The translations under genes were made by a program, and so were the position numbers. DNA of 64,000 nt from Aphanomyces cochlioides. Lineage: Eukaryota; Oomycota; Saprolegniomycetes; Saprolegniales; Verrucalvaceae. The notes under the pieces are model-generated. The model saw only the letters and a program-made list of their open reading frames with translations. It did no database searches and had not been told where the DNA came from. The stretch spans positions 496,001-560,000 of the forward strand of contig JAHQRK010000019.1 in the NCBI GenBank assembly GCA_019828595.1, written 5' to 3'. This document shows positions 35,638 through 46,004 of this stretch, piece after piece; within the stretch, counting starts at the first letter, position 1; each line of letters starts with the position of its first letter.

Positions 35638-36521
35638 CACGAAGTCGTCTCTCGTTGTCACTTCTATCTCGTGGTTTCTTGAAGATTTTCACGCTCGTTG
35701 CCTCTTTCTCTACCTCCACGCCATTGTTTCGAGTCATGAGAGTAAGAACGTCTCTGCGTCATGCCTCTGCGCTCGAATGTTCCATTTCTATCAGTTGAAA
35801 GATACTGCAATGCCAAACGCACCAATGAAATGCACCACGTCGATGGGTTTATGACTAAGTACCGTGCGTAACGTCAGTCTGAGCATTACCAACTCTTGCC
35901 CATCATGAAAAGACCGTTCCGACGAGAGCTCCGTCGTCGCCATGGGCATCCTCTATCTTCTGCATACAAGCTTGGCAATCTCGTTTCCACTCTGCGCTCG
36001 CTGCGCAATCCTGTCCGCCATCTTGATTCGCTCCGTGGCCCGAGCAGCTGGTTGACGTTGCTATAGAATCACACCAATCGCATCTGGGCTACCGAATATT
36101 CAGTGGAAAATTATTAAAATATCTTGCAATTTGTATGCTCGTCATTTAATACTACCATAAGTTGTTGGCTTTTTCTGAGTCAGCCTCCATTTAATTCTTC
36201 TAGTATACAAATTTCAAGACATTTTTATTGTGGGACTGATTGCGACGATGAGTTTTTATATGCGAGAACGTTTTTCATTCGGTCTGGTGGATAGGATGCG
36301 ATTTCTCATTGGCTGATTTTTTAAACCCTACCCCGATCGTCCTGTGGTCAGGACACTCGGAAAATGTATGGAACCTGCCAAAAATTTAAAAAAGAATTGA
36401 AAAAAATGCATCCGAGTGAGTTTCCACACCTGATTTAACACTGTCGATACAAATCGCCATAGTAAGAGTTCAGTGCGCCGCCTCCGCCTTCTTCATTCCA
36501 AAATTTGACCTTCCCAAAAGC
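35638..36521. other. intergenic, nothing convincing
   Basis: About 880 bp between MCM6 and the small Tyr-rich gene. AT-rich from 36100 to 36240. A CTCATTGGCTG sequence near 36305 could be a CCAAT-type promoter element (reverse orientation). No gene supported. Confidence 0.35.
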
Positions 36522-36875
36522 ATGTACTCGCAAACGATGCACGGCCTCCAAGCGTATTCGCCCGCTGCGGCGTACTCGATGCAAGACGACTCGCATCTCC
36601 GACAGCGGTCGTCGCCAGTGTACAGCTACAGCCAACAACCACGTGCTTATATGCCTTATGCGAGTCCGACCAAGTACCACCACCATTCGTCGGACGAAGA
36701 AGACTTTTACCTCGAAGGCCATGGCTACACGATTGTCCCGACCGTGCCAACGCCTGTTGAGTTGACCTCGTACGAATACGGCCGAACACCGACCGGCCGC
36801 GTGCTCGTCACATCTGGCAACCAGACTGTCGAATTCTTCTCGGGCGTGGCCAACTGCCCACTATACATGGATTAG
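36522..36875 (+). CDS. small Tyr/Ser/Pro-rich protein
   Basis: A 117-aa single-exon frame from the ATG at 36522. It is rich in Tyr, Ser, Pro, Gln and His in its first half (YSPAAAYSMQDDSHL, QQPRAYMPYASPTKYHHH). After the acidic SSDEEDFYLEG it becomes more ordered-looking and ends with Val/Thr-rich segments (GYTIVPTVPTP, GRVLVTSGNQTVEFF). No signal peptide or membrane segment. No family recognised. The bias toward preferred codons and the clean start and stop suggest a real gene. The two-part composition fits a disordered N-terminus with a short folded C-terminal piece. Confidence 0.55.
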   Translation: MYSQTMHGLQAYSPAAAYSMQDDSHLRQRSSPVYSYSQQPRAYMPYASPTKYHHHSSDEEDFYLEGHGYTIVPTVPTPVELTSYEYGRTPTGRVLVTSGNQTVEFFSGVANCPLYMD

Positions 36876-37367
36876 GTGCGCGCATTTGTTGCCCTCAGGT
36901 TATGAGGAATATTTAAACTATGCTTTGTATATGTATCCTAGGAAGTTGTAAATAGACGAATGCTATGGAGAGTTTTGGAAATACAATGCGTTCAGTGCTG
37001 GACGGATCATGATGCCATCGCGAACCTGCGCGTCGCTTGACGGCAAGATCGGGTGCATGTCTCGAATTGTCCGCCATATCACCTCCATGTTATCCATCTT
37101 CTGAGAGGAGGGCGATGGAGGCTCGACTCCATGAAACAACACAAGCTCTCCCAATGAACATGACGGCCGATCCGCTCTTGCCTTCTTTTTCCATGTTCTT
37201 CCCTTCGATCTCCATCGTCACCTCGCGCTGTGATATCATCGCGAAGCGCAGCAACTGCGTGGAAGAGTCGGACTTCATGACCAGGATTGTAACATTGTGT
37301 CGGGGGATTGTGAGAATACAAGCATATGATTGGTGGATATTTCGGGCATTTTGAAATGCAAACTTTT
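36876..37367 (-). other. possible unresolved coding piece
   Basis: Between the ends of the Tyr-rich gene (plus) and the ACBP-FYVE-PH gene (minus). Two overlapping minus-strand frames have coding-like composition. One, at about 37090-37290, reads VTILVMKSDSSTQLLRFAMI and an acidic/basic stretch. The other, at 36963-37154, reads MGELVLFHGVEPPSPSS and onward to YFQNSP. They overlap one base out of register near 37130-37150, and no intron joins them cleanly. This could be a small gene with a frameshift, or a 3' extension of the upstream gene. Not assigned. Confidence 0.25.
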
Positions 37368-38830
37368 TCACAACGACGACGTGGACGATTCCTTGGCACG
37401 GGCCATGTCGGAGGCATTGCACGCTTCGATCGCTTGGGAGAAAGCCGAGATCCATTCGTTCATTTCACGCAGCGATGTCGCGCAGAGGCGAATGGGTGTT
37501 TGTGTTGCATGTTCCACCTACAGAAATGATAGTTGTCATTGACAGTCGCGGAAAAAACTGGTGTTGTACTTTGAATTGATGCGGACGACGCTTCTCGCTC
37601 TTGACGCGGATGGAATAGCCACCCAGTTTGTACACTTCAATCGGCGCCATGTCGTCCTCGTGCGTGTATATTCCAACCGATCCCTTGCGTACGAGAAGCA
37701 CGAAAAACAACTTTTCCCATCGCTTTTGAAACCGCGAGCCGACCTAATGGCATGCTCTTGATCCAACCTTGGGGCTGAAGTGACAACATACCATTCGTTC
37801 GAGGTAGCCTCGCTTGATCAAGCTTTGCTTGGAGATGGCTTTCTTCACTGCGAAAGAAGACCCGCAATCAACAGCTTGCTCAGACTATGTTGTCTACCTT
37901 CGGGTTTGGCTTGCTCGTCCGTCAATTCCGCTGGATCCAAATTGACAGAATGTGACGGCTGTAGAGATTGCGATGGTGGTGGAGGCGGAAGGGCTAAGCC
38001 CTTGGTCAACGCAGTCAGTACAAGTGGGCTCATGTCAGAGACACAGCCATCGCACACGCGCTGCATCTTTTGAGGAAGACCTGGAAAGAGCCGCAAACCA
38101 AGGCGATTCGATGAACAAGGGGCACAAACAAGTCGCGAGCATCGACGGCACTACCAAATCGATTAATGATACTTGTTGAAACACTTGGCAAACATGATGG
38201 CGACGATTGAGCAATGTAAAGCCTTGGTTGCAGTTGGAGCAGCAATGTGCAGCACCATCCGCCGTCCACTCAGTCTACTCACAAGGTTAGTGGAGACCAT
38301 ACGAAACCAAGAACAAGAAGAGCAACGTCCGCATCGTACGATGCGTTCCATCCAGGGACAACTTCATTCACGATGTCAATATACTTGGTCGCTGCATCGA
38401 TTGGAGACATGGAACCAAGGAGTTCCCATTTCTTTCTACTCAACATCGTCCGTGAGACCTTGAATGCCATGGAATCCAAACTTACATGTGGCTTTCTTTG
38501 CCAAGTCGCGTCGCACAGCAAGCATACCAACGGTGGGGGGCATCTATTAATCAGCGTGGGCTCAAGAAACCTCTCGCCATTCAACTTACACTTATGCTCG
38601 GCGAGAATGTCAGCGTACGTGTCTTGTCCTCGACAATCTTCACAAGGGCCATGGTGAACTTGTTGCTGCAATGCCCAGAGTAAACTTTCCCAGTTGTGAA
38701 TCGGCCACACAGCAGGATCAACCGCGATGGGATCGCAATGAAGACGAGATAAGAGGGTTACCACGACGTCTTCAGCACGGTGAAAGGACTCGGCAAGCTC
38801 TTGATCTTCTTCCAGAGACACCGCAGGCAT
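37368..38830 (-). CDS. ACBP-FYVE-PH domain protein
   Basis: Eight exons (38590-38830, 38486-38543, 38327-38435, 38194-38274, 37898-38150, 37792-37847, 37570-37743, 37368-37517) give about 373 aa. Residues about 10-135 form a divergent acyl-CoA-binding domain (SFHRAEDVVVTLLS, KKWELLGSMSPIDAATKYID). Next is a FYVE zinc finger with the PI3P-binding signature RRHHCRRCSRLVCAPC split by an intron, closing with QRVCDGC. After a Pro-rich linker a PH domain runs from KRGYLERM and FQKRWEKLFFVLL to LREMNEWISAFSQAIEA. Such a protein would sit on endosomal membranes and sense acyl-CoA (inference). The intron at 38275-38326 is the least certain, because several phase-0 donors are possible. The other boundaries are fixed by domain continuity. 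Confidence 0.8.
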
Positions 38831-38938
38831 TAGTTTCGTTCACAAGAAAAGTTAAATTAGATTGTTTTTCGATCAGTTACATGACGTTTTGTCGTCAACC
38901 ACGATGCTCTTCCATAGCACATCCCCCAGTTTCAAAGC

Positions 38939-40448
38939 TTACAAGCACCGCTGGAAGGCAAACTTGATCCCGAAAAACAAGATCGACAAGCCAACTACGA
39001 GGCCAACCGTGATGCCACGCGTCAAATTCGTATGACGGCTCACTTCAGCCGCCACGGCAAATGTATCGTGGATGCGGTGAGCAAGCCCATCTCGCTGCAC
39101 TGCTGTCATATTCATTACGCCAGACTGGTAGATGCATTCTTGAGGGCATGACCTGTTGGGTTGGCGAATGATTGTCGGGCCTCGGCGGCGGACAGCAGCT
39201 ACATGGACAGGCACATTAGCAAGGAGCAGGTCCATTTTGGACGGCCGGAACGATTTGTCGTAGCCGTTGAATGCGTTCGTTTTGGTGTATGGATTGATGA
39301 GGAGATTTCCATTGATATGAAGGAGTTCAGTTGAGCCTTCCACTGGAAAGAAGTGAGCCATTTCGCCACAAACAGTGAGAGGATCATGGGGCTGCTGAGC
39401 CCTAACGAGAAGAAACAATGTTCAATCCATCATTGAGGAGACCAAACTCGTACCCAGCGGCGGCAGCTCCATGAGGAGAAAACGAATACGGCGTCTGGCT
39501 CAATTCGTAGGCGACCCAAAAGTATTCCTTGTCACCCCACATGTGATGAGGAAAGCGAAAGCGCCAATCTGTGATGAGGAAATCGAGCACGTCCATAGCC
39601 CGCCGTGCTCGGCGTTTATCAATGACGACAACGCTTGAATCTTGCTCGTGAGCGCTTTGGTCATGGAATGCAAGAGACTGTCGTGTGCGATTACTCGGGC
39701 CCAGCCGCTTGAGTCCAAATCGTTCGAATTCAAAATGTCGAAAGAGGTGCTGCAGAGTGTTCTCTTCTACCATGGAGCCGTCCTGGGCAACGTGTTTGTG
39801 CCTCAGGAGCAAAAAGGTATTCTCGACAATTTCACGGTCATAAAAGAAAAGCGTTCCAGTTTCTTGGTACAGCGGCACTTCATCCCACAGCCGAGCAGGG
39901 TCCATAAAAATTATATCGTCGGCGTCGAGCAGGATAACTTGTTCCAAACGCGTGTGGATTAGCGCCAGTGGCTTGATGTAAAAGTTTCGGAAGTGCTTGG
40001 CGTCGCTCAGTGTGAGTTTATCTGCCGCGACGAATTCAGCGCACACATCAATGACCTCAATATGAGGATCAACGCGATGGAGGAGTCGTAGCGACATGGG
40101 CGACAGTTCGTTGAGGCAATGGTAGACTTGAATCAAGTCGCGATTCCCAAGCCGTCGCAACTCTTGCACGAGAGAGATACCAATAGGAATCATGCCGTCA
40201 AACATGGGGACAATCAAGCCACGTGTAGCATTAGATTTCCGAGTATAGAGGTTCTCCCATGTTGCAGGTTGGTCGAGTGTGGCAACCTCCAAGGCTGTAT
40301 AGTTGATAAAGACACATAATGCAATCAGCGCAGGCAGGAGAATCGTGTGGAAGAACCGCAGTGTCGACGGCCGCGACCATGGACCATCCATCAAGGGAGA
40401 GGACTCAGATGCTTCGGCAATTATTGCTGCAACGGCGACATCCATCAT
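38939..40448 (-). CDS. MNN1-type glycosyltransferase (GT71)
   Basis: Probable Golgi alpha-mannosyltransferase-like enzyme acting on glycoproteins. Two exons (39454-40448, 38939-39401) around a 52-bp intron give 485 aa. A short acidic cytosolic end is followed by a signal anchor at about residues 31-52 (FHTILLPALIALCVFINYTA), giving type II topology. The catalytic part shows the GT71 pattern IPIGISLVQELRRLG, LIQVYHCLNELS, KHFRNFYIKPLAL and the metal-binding LLDADDIIFMDP, then GTLFFYDRE. A second hydrophobic helix at the very C-terminus (ITVGLVVGLSILFFGIKFAF) is unusual for the family. The ATCCGGAT motif abuts the start codon, and only 118 bp separate this gene from the upstream one. Confidence 0.82.
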
Positions 40449-40566
40449 CCGGATACGAGATTGTCTATAAAATAATATAAATACCGTATGTACTGCATAT
40501 AAAATACAAGCAATAAAATAAACTTAAGGCTGATATTAAATTTCACACTTTTGAAATGTCAACGCT

Positions 40567-41029
40567 TCATTCTGTCAGCTTGAGGGCAGCCAAGCCCTCG
40601 AAGAAGCTGACGACCGACGAGCCGATGAATTCCAAAAGCGGCTTGCCTTTGATGGTGCATTGGGCCTTGGGGTCTTCAGTGAGAGTGGTCTTGATGGAGT
40701 CGTAGAGAGCCTTGCACGCTTCACTTTCTTTGGCCTTCTCCACGATTTCTGCCCCTGGCAATTCTGTCATGCTCAGCTTCAGCCCAGTGTCGTCTTTGCA
40801 CTGTTTGAAATTTGGATTAAAGAGCACCTTGCCAACGATGCCAATCGCATCGATGGGATTGCACTTTGGCAAAGCCGTCTTGGTGGTCGTCTTGGCGGTC
40901 TCATCGCTCTCCACGACATCGTCATCATCGTCATCGTCGTCATCATCATCATCGTCGTCATCATCATCATCGTCGTCATCATCATCATCGTCATCGTCGT
41001 CATCATCGTCATCGTCGTCATCATCATCA

Positions 41030-41061
<32 letters not shown>

Positions 41062-41101
41062 ATCATCGTCATCGTCGTCATCATCATCGTCATCGTCATC
41101 A

Positions 41102-41136
<35 letters not shown>

Positions 41137-41355
41137 ATCATCATCATCATCGTCATCGTCGTCATCATCATCATCGTCCTTCTTGGAGGCAGCACCTGCT
41201 TTGTTCTTCGCCTGCATGGCAGCATGGGAAGCCGAGAGAGCGGCATTTCGTGCTTCGCCTGCAAGTTTTCTCGCGACGTCGTTCTTGCGTGCTGCTTCGA
41301 CTCCCTGCGTGGAGGCAATGGCGAGGGCGGCGGCAAGGATGGCGTAGACTCGCAT
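40567..41355 (-). CDS. secreted elicitin-like protein, 87-Asp tract
   Basis: 262 aa from the ATG at 41355. A signal peptide (MRVYAILAAALAIASTQGVEA) is followed by an Ala/Lys-rich segment (to residue 59), then 87 consecutive aspartates (about 60-146), then an elicitin-like domain to the end. The domain begins KCNPIDAIGIVGKVLFNPNF and includes SMTELPGAEIVEKAKESEAC. Elicitins are oomycete secreted lipid/sterol-binding helical proteins with six Cys. Here only four remain, at the positions of C1, C2, C4 and C5. The frame upstream of 41355 is open for 35 more codons but would bury the signal peptide. The Asp tract is encoded by mixed GAT/GAC codons at about 40918-41178. A secreted protein with so much negative charge could bind calcium or cationic polymers (inference). 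Confidence 0.8.
40918..41178 (-). repeat. GAY trinucleotide repeat (87 Asp codons)
   Basis: An uninterrupted run of GAT/GAC codons (ATC/GTC on the plus strand) of about 261 bp. The two codons are mixed in short irregular blocks such as GTCGTCATCATCATC, so the tract is not a pure microsatellite. Mixed synonymous codons with no amino-acid change suggest selection to keep aspartate. The other frames read as Ser, Met/Thr, Ile/Val or His/Arg runs and are artefacts. Confidence 0.95.
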
Positions 41356-41937
41356 GTGTCGTCTGTGCAATTGGAAAAGTGCTTGTTGTAAATCGCGACA
41401 GAGTTGGTCGCAATTGTTGTCGCTGAACGACGTTGTGTTTAACGCACTGCCATCATACATTTTCCAAGTATATTTCGACTGGAAGCTTAATATCCGGCCA
41501 GTGTTTTTTCAATAAAGTGCGTATTTCAACCACTCTGCACGGTATAATTTCCAATACAATCGATGAAATTGTTGACTTTGCAATAAAACTCAATGATGCC
41601 GGAGTAATACTACGAGTTTAATCCAGGCGGGTGGGGGGATTTTGTGCCCGAGCTCTTGAGGAAACGAGGCTTTCGTAGCCTGCGCCTATTGTACTTGGAG
41701 ACGCATTGTCGCTATTTTATCAAGCCGTAACGTTAAGATAACTGGGGGAAACTTTAAGTTGGGGGGGTTGGGGTAGAGACTGGTCCATGGGATGAGGGGA
41801 TTGTTAATCCTTCTATGCTATGATGTCGAGTTAATCCTTCTATGCTATGATGTCGAGGTGTGTCAGCGAGGCAATCAAGATGAACATGTGTACATGATAA
41901 AGAGCTCAAAGGCATATGAATCTATCCACGAGAATAT
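41356..41937. other. intergenic with 27-bp tandem duplication
   Basis: Spacer upstream of the elicitin-like gene and downstream of the dehydratase gene. A perfect tandem duplication of 27 bp occupies 41804-41830 and 41831-41857 (unit starts TTAATCCTTCTATGC). Several G runs lie at 41630-41800 (for example GGGGGGGTTGGGG near 41761). No gene supported. Confidence 0.5.
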
Positions 41938-43950
41938 CTACTCGTCAGTGACGCAGCCATTGGAGGCAGACGAAACGTTCTTGGCGTATTTGAAGAGAGC
42001 CCCCCGAGTGTACTTGAGAGGAGGGGCAGTCCATTTCTTGGCCCTTGCTTGCAATTCAGCCTCTGTCAAGTCGACGTCGATGCGATTGTTGATGGCATCG
42101 ATTGTGATAATGTCACCGGATTCGATGAAAGCAATGGGACCACCGACTTGAGCTTCGGGACAAATGTGGCCAATGATGAAACCTAACCAAACACAGTTCA
42201 TGAATGCTTGGAGAGATTGAGGTACCGCGAGAGCCACCAGAGAAGCGACCGTCTGTAAGCATGGCCACATCACTTGCAAGACCTGCACCAGCCACCGCAG
42301 AGGTGCACGTAACTACAAACACGTCATGACATAACGCACAATGACAGCATGGAACATACGCATTTCAGGCATGCCAGGGCCTCCTTTCGGTCCTTCGTAA
42401 CGAATGACAACGACACTGCCCTTGGTGATCTCGCCATCTTCCAAAGCCTTAAGCATGTCTTCTTCACTATCGTAGACACGGGCTACGCCCTTGAAGTGTT
42501 CGCCTTCCTTTCCGGTAATCTTGGCGACGGAACCTTCGGGAGCCAAGTTGCCTCGAAGAATACGAATGTGACCAGTCTTTTTGATTGGCGACTCGACGGC
42601 ATGGATGATCTTGCCGTTGTCGGAAAGACCTGGAAGATTTTCCACGTTCTCCGCAAGAGTTTTGCCTGTGACGGTCAGGCAGTCGCCGTTGAGCAAGTCT
42701 TTCTCGAGGAGGTACTTGATCACAGCAGGAACACCGCCGACACTATCAAAGAGGTGACCAAGTATTCAACCAAAACTCTTACTTGTGCAAGTCTTCCATG
42801 ACGTATTTTCCACTTGGTCGCAAGTTGGCAATGAAAGGTACACGCGCAGCAACATCGTTAAAGTCATCGATCGTCAAGGGCACGCCAGCAGCACGAGCAA
42901 TCGCAATGAAATGCAGCACAGCGTTTGTGGAACCACCCAACGCCATGGTCACAGCCTACAAAGTGCATTAGATGCACTCCTCTTGCTGGCTTTTGCCGTA
43001 CCATAGCATTTTCAAAAGCTTCTCGGGTCAAGATATCACTTGGCTTGATATCGTTTTCCATCAAGTACTTGATGGCTTGACCAGCTTGTCGGCATTCGTC
43101 GATCTTTGCCTTGGATTCAGCAGGCGAGCTCGAAGAGTATGGCAAACTCAATCCGAGCACTTCAATCGCAGTCGCCATCGTGTTGGCTGTGTACATGCCG
43201 CCACAAGCACCAGGTCCAGGGCATGTCTTGCGCAAGATATCTTGTCGTTCGTCATCGGTGATCCTATGATATTCCACATGAATCAAACCACATTACAAGC
43301 ATGCGTACTGTTTCGACAAGTATTGACCGTAGCTTTCAAAAGCAGAGACAACATCAAGGCTTTGGCCATTGCGGCAGCCAGCACGGATGGTGCCGCCGTA
43401 GACAACCAACGAAGGACGGTTGTGACGAGCCATGGCCATTAGACAGCCAGGCATGTTCTTGTCGCAGCCAGGGACGAGGATATTGGCATCGTACCATTGA
43501 GCACCCATCACCGTTTCAATCGAATCGGCAATGAGATCACGCGACGGCAAGCTATACGACATGCCTTCAGTGCCTCTACAAGATTGACAGAATGTAAGGT
43601 TTCATCCACTGGATTCAACGGTACTGTGCAATGCCATCACTGACACCAATCGTGTTGAAGCGGTAGCCGACCAAACCCGCGTCTTGGACGCCAGTCTTGA
43701 TTTCATTTGCAAGGTCCAATAGATGCATGTTGCAGGGATTGCCTTCCCACCATACACTTGCAATACCAACTTGGGGTTTCGAAATATCGTCTTCCTTGAG
43801 TCCCGTCGCGTACAACATGGCCTGAGCAGCACCATGGGCCTTGTTTTCGGTTAGAACTGAACTGTACTTGTTCAGTTTCTTCTTGTCTGTCGAGGAAGAG
43901 CTCATCGAGCGAGCCAAACGAGCGGATCGGCGCCAAGCTTTGTGCATCAT
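41938..43950 (-). CDS. ilvD: dihydroxy-acid dehydratase, mitochondrial
   Basis: Catalyses the dehydration of dihydroxy acids in isoleucine and valine synthesis, with an Fe-S cluster. Seven exons (43625-43950, 43309-43575, 43002-43263, 42783-42955, 42360-42742, 42226-42312, 41938-42182) with introns of 40-49 bp give 580 aa. The start at 43950 gives an amphipathic basic leader ([20 protein letters not shown]) typical of a mitochondrial presequence. Cluster-binding Cys sit in [16 protein letters not shown] and [14 protein letters not shown]. Other family blocks are [41 protein letters not shown] and IGHICPEA. The ATCCGGAT palindrome at 44022-44029 lies 72 bp upstream. Confidence 0.95.
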
Positions 43951-44309
43951 CTTGTAAATCCAAAAATGAGGCCGAAGTTTCTTGCGGATTTCACAATGCA
44001 ACCGTTTGCGCAATGATATTCATCCGGATAACAAGATCGTCCGGTTAATGTATCTCTCGAATCAGTACACTTCAGCGGATAACCATTGGGTTGCCTCCAT
44101 CTATTGCATATAACTTCTCGAAGAGGTGACTTTGACCGAGTCGAAATGACCTTACAGTCAAGAAATTGATGTCTTCTATACACATGAATGCTAACTCTTG
44201 CCGATTAGAAAGTGAATGGATGCTGCAGTGGTGAAGAGATTGAATGAGTGAGGACATGCATTGAAATAAGGAAATTAAAGTTGAAGCAAAGAAGTTCCAT
44301 GGATTTGGC
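43951..44309. promoter_or_regulatory. upstream region of ilvD
   Basis: 359 bp between the dehydratase start and the stop of the neighbouring glycosyltransferase, all on the minus strand. It contains ATCCGGAT at 44022-44029 and related TCCGGTTA and GCGGATAA sequences within the next 50 bp. No gene supported. Confidence 0.45.
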
Positions 44310-46004
44310 TCATGGCAAGGCAGAGTCGACAGCCACTGGTTCGTAGCTTTGGGGATTGTTGCGCGTTGTCCAGACGACGATAAGCACAGTAAGACCAAGC
44401 AGAGATCCAATCACAGTGATCGTGACCATGTCTTGGTGCTGTTGGTCGAGCATGGCTTGCCATTTGGCCTCCTCATCTTTGAGGAGTGTTTCAATCAAGT
44501 TGTCACCCTGACTTGGAACTGGCGGTGCTGCTGCATTTTCACTACGCTCGAGCAGAGACTTGAGCTGCATGTTGATTGTCTCAATGTGTTCGGTTGTAAC
44601 ACCCCCGTCTAGACGTTGTTTGATGGCGTCGATGTCGGTTTGAAGCTTGTTCAAAGAGTTCTTTGTATCGACGGAAGCATCGTCTTCATTCTTAAATGGT
44701 GAAAGAGAAGGGCGCATTTTCCACCCTGGCAAAAGCTGCTCAATGATCTCAGGAACTGCATAGGGCACCCCGTGCAATTGCTCACATGGCCAATCGTCCA
44801 GATGGACGGGGTCCACGTTCGAGACTTTTGAAAACTCGAGGTATTGTTCCAGTGTGCGAACGGAGCCTCCATAGTACTTCTCCATCTCGGAGCCATCCAT
44901 TTCACCTTGGAATGGAAATTTTAGAGCCGAGCGGAGGCGATTGTATCCTTTGAGCTCCTCCAGCGGTCTGGCGTCGTTATTCTTGGCATTTTCAAAAAAA
45001 CTACAATCTTGTGAGAAGAGCACTCGATGGTCTCACGTACTCTGGCTTGGTGCCTGTGTTGTCGCCTGTGTAGTTGTGGACAGTACTGAGCCATGCACGC
45101 TTGGAGAGTACAAATCGTAGCCGCGAGTCCAAAGCTGCATGGCACGTACATACTCTTCTCCCATAAATACCCATGTCAAGTGTCCATCAATCGGAGCTCG
45201 ACGCTCAGCGTGGCATTTGCTAAATGACATGCCACCTCCCCAGAAGGCTTGGAGCTGAGGTCGCTCCGAGTTGGTGATAAATGTCGGCCAGAGAATTGGA
45301 ATGTCGCCAGGCAGTTCTCGCTTCCCATACATGCACAAGTGGCGACTTTGGACAGTTGGCAGTGTGAAATTGGGTCCCAGGTGGTAGTAACTGAGTGGAT
45401 ACGTTGTCAAGACGGCCATTTCGTTCTCGGTGCGCTTGAAATCTTCGACAATATATTTGTCCCAATCGTAGACGAATTGAGTATGCGCATCAATGGACAT
45501 GCAAAACTCTTGGTCCTCCATCATGGCCGCTTGACGAGACCGGGCTACGGCAGGTCCTTTCGAGTTTTTAGCATTAAGAGCGTCAATTTTGATGTGATCT
45601 TTGTACTTGCAGTCGTCGTTTGGCCATGACTCCTTGGCTCGTCGGCAATATTCATCCAGGCATTTGGGATCGTCTTCCTGAGTTTGGTCCACAATTCCCA
45701 AAAAGATGCGTTCTGGATTAGCAGCTCGAGCAAAAGCAGTCCAGACAGCATAACCGCATCGTACACCGTCGCGGTAGCTTGAAATTGCCACGAAAAAGTC
45801 AAACTCCTTTGGAAGGCGTGGCAAGGGAGGTCGCAGTCCCATATGATCAAAAGCAATTGGCATGTTTTGCAGGTCTGGCGTCAAGTACACATTGTGTTCG
45901 ACCGATTCGTTGTGGTGGATATTGGCGTAATAAATATAAGGCCGCTTGTCTACGTCGGCACGTGCCGCAAGGAGACATCCGAGCCAGAGAATCCAAGAGC
46001 GCAT
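44310..46004 (-). pseudogene. GT60-type GlcNAc-transferase, frameshifted copy A
   Basis: Homologue of the Dictyostelium-type polypeptide GlcNAc-transferases (GT60, PF11397). It has a signal peptide (MRSWILWLGCLLAARA), a catalytic domain (FFVAISSYRDGVRCGYAVW, FCMSIDAHTQFVYDWD, WGGGMSFSKCHAERRAPIDG) and a C-terminal membrane helix (ITVIGSLLGLTVLIVVW). Exons are 45041-46004 and 44310-45000. Compared with paralogue B, one base is missing near 45078-45082, just before the intron, so the two exons are out of register by one. An upstream acceptor (CACAAG, complement near 45008) would restore the frame but leaves an intron of only 33 bp, shorter than any other here. It may be a very recent pseudogene, an alternatively spliced gene, or a sequencing error. 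The second exon shows no other damage. Confidence 0.75.

Noticed and set aside
40660..41391. Plus-strand frames with poly-Ile/Val, poly-Ser and His/Arg runs
   Set aside because: Shadows of the GAY trinucleotide tract. Only the Asp frame has a signal peptide and an elicitin-like domain.
41630..41800. G-run cluster as a G-quadruplex or regulatory element
   Set aside because: Loop lengths are long and irregular and I cannot compute stability by eye. Not reported as a feature.
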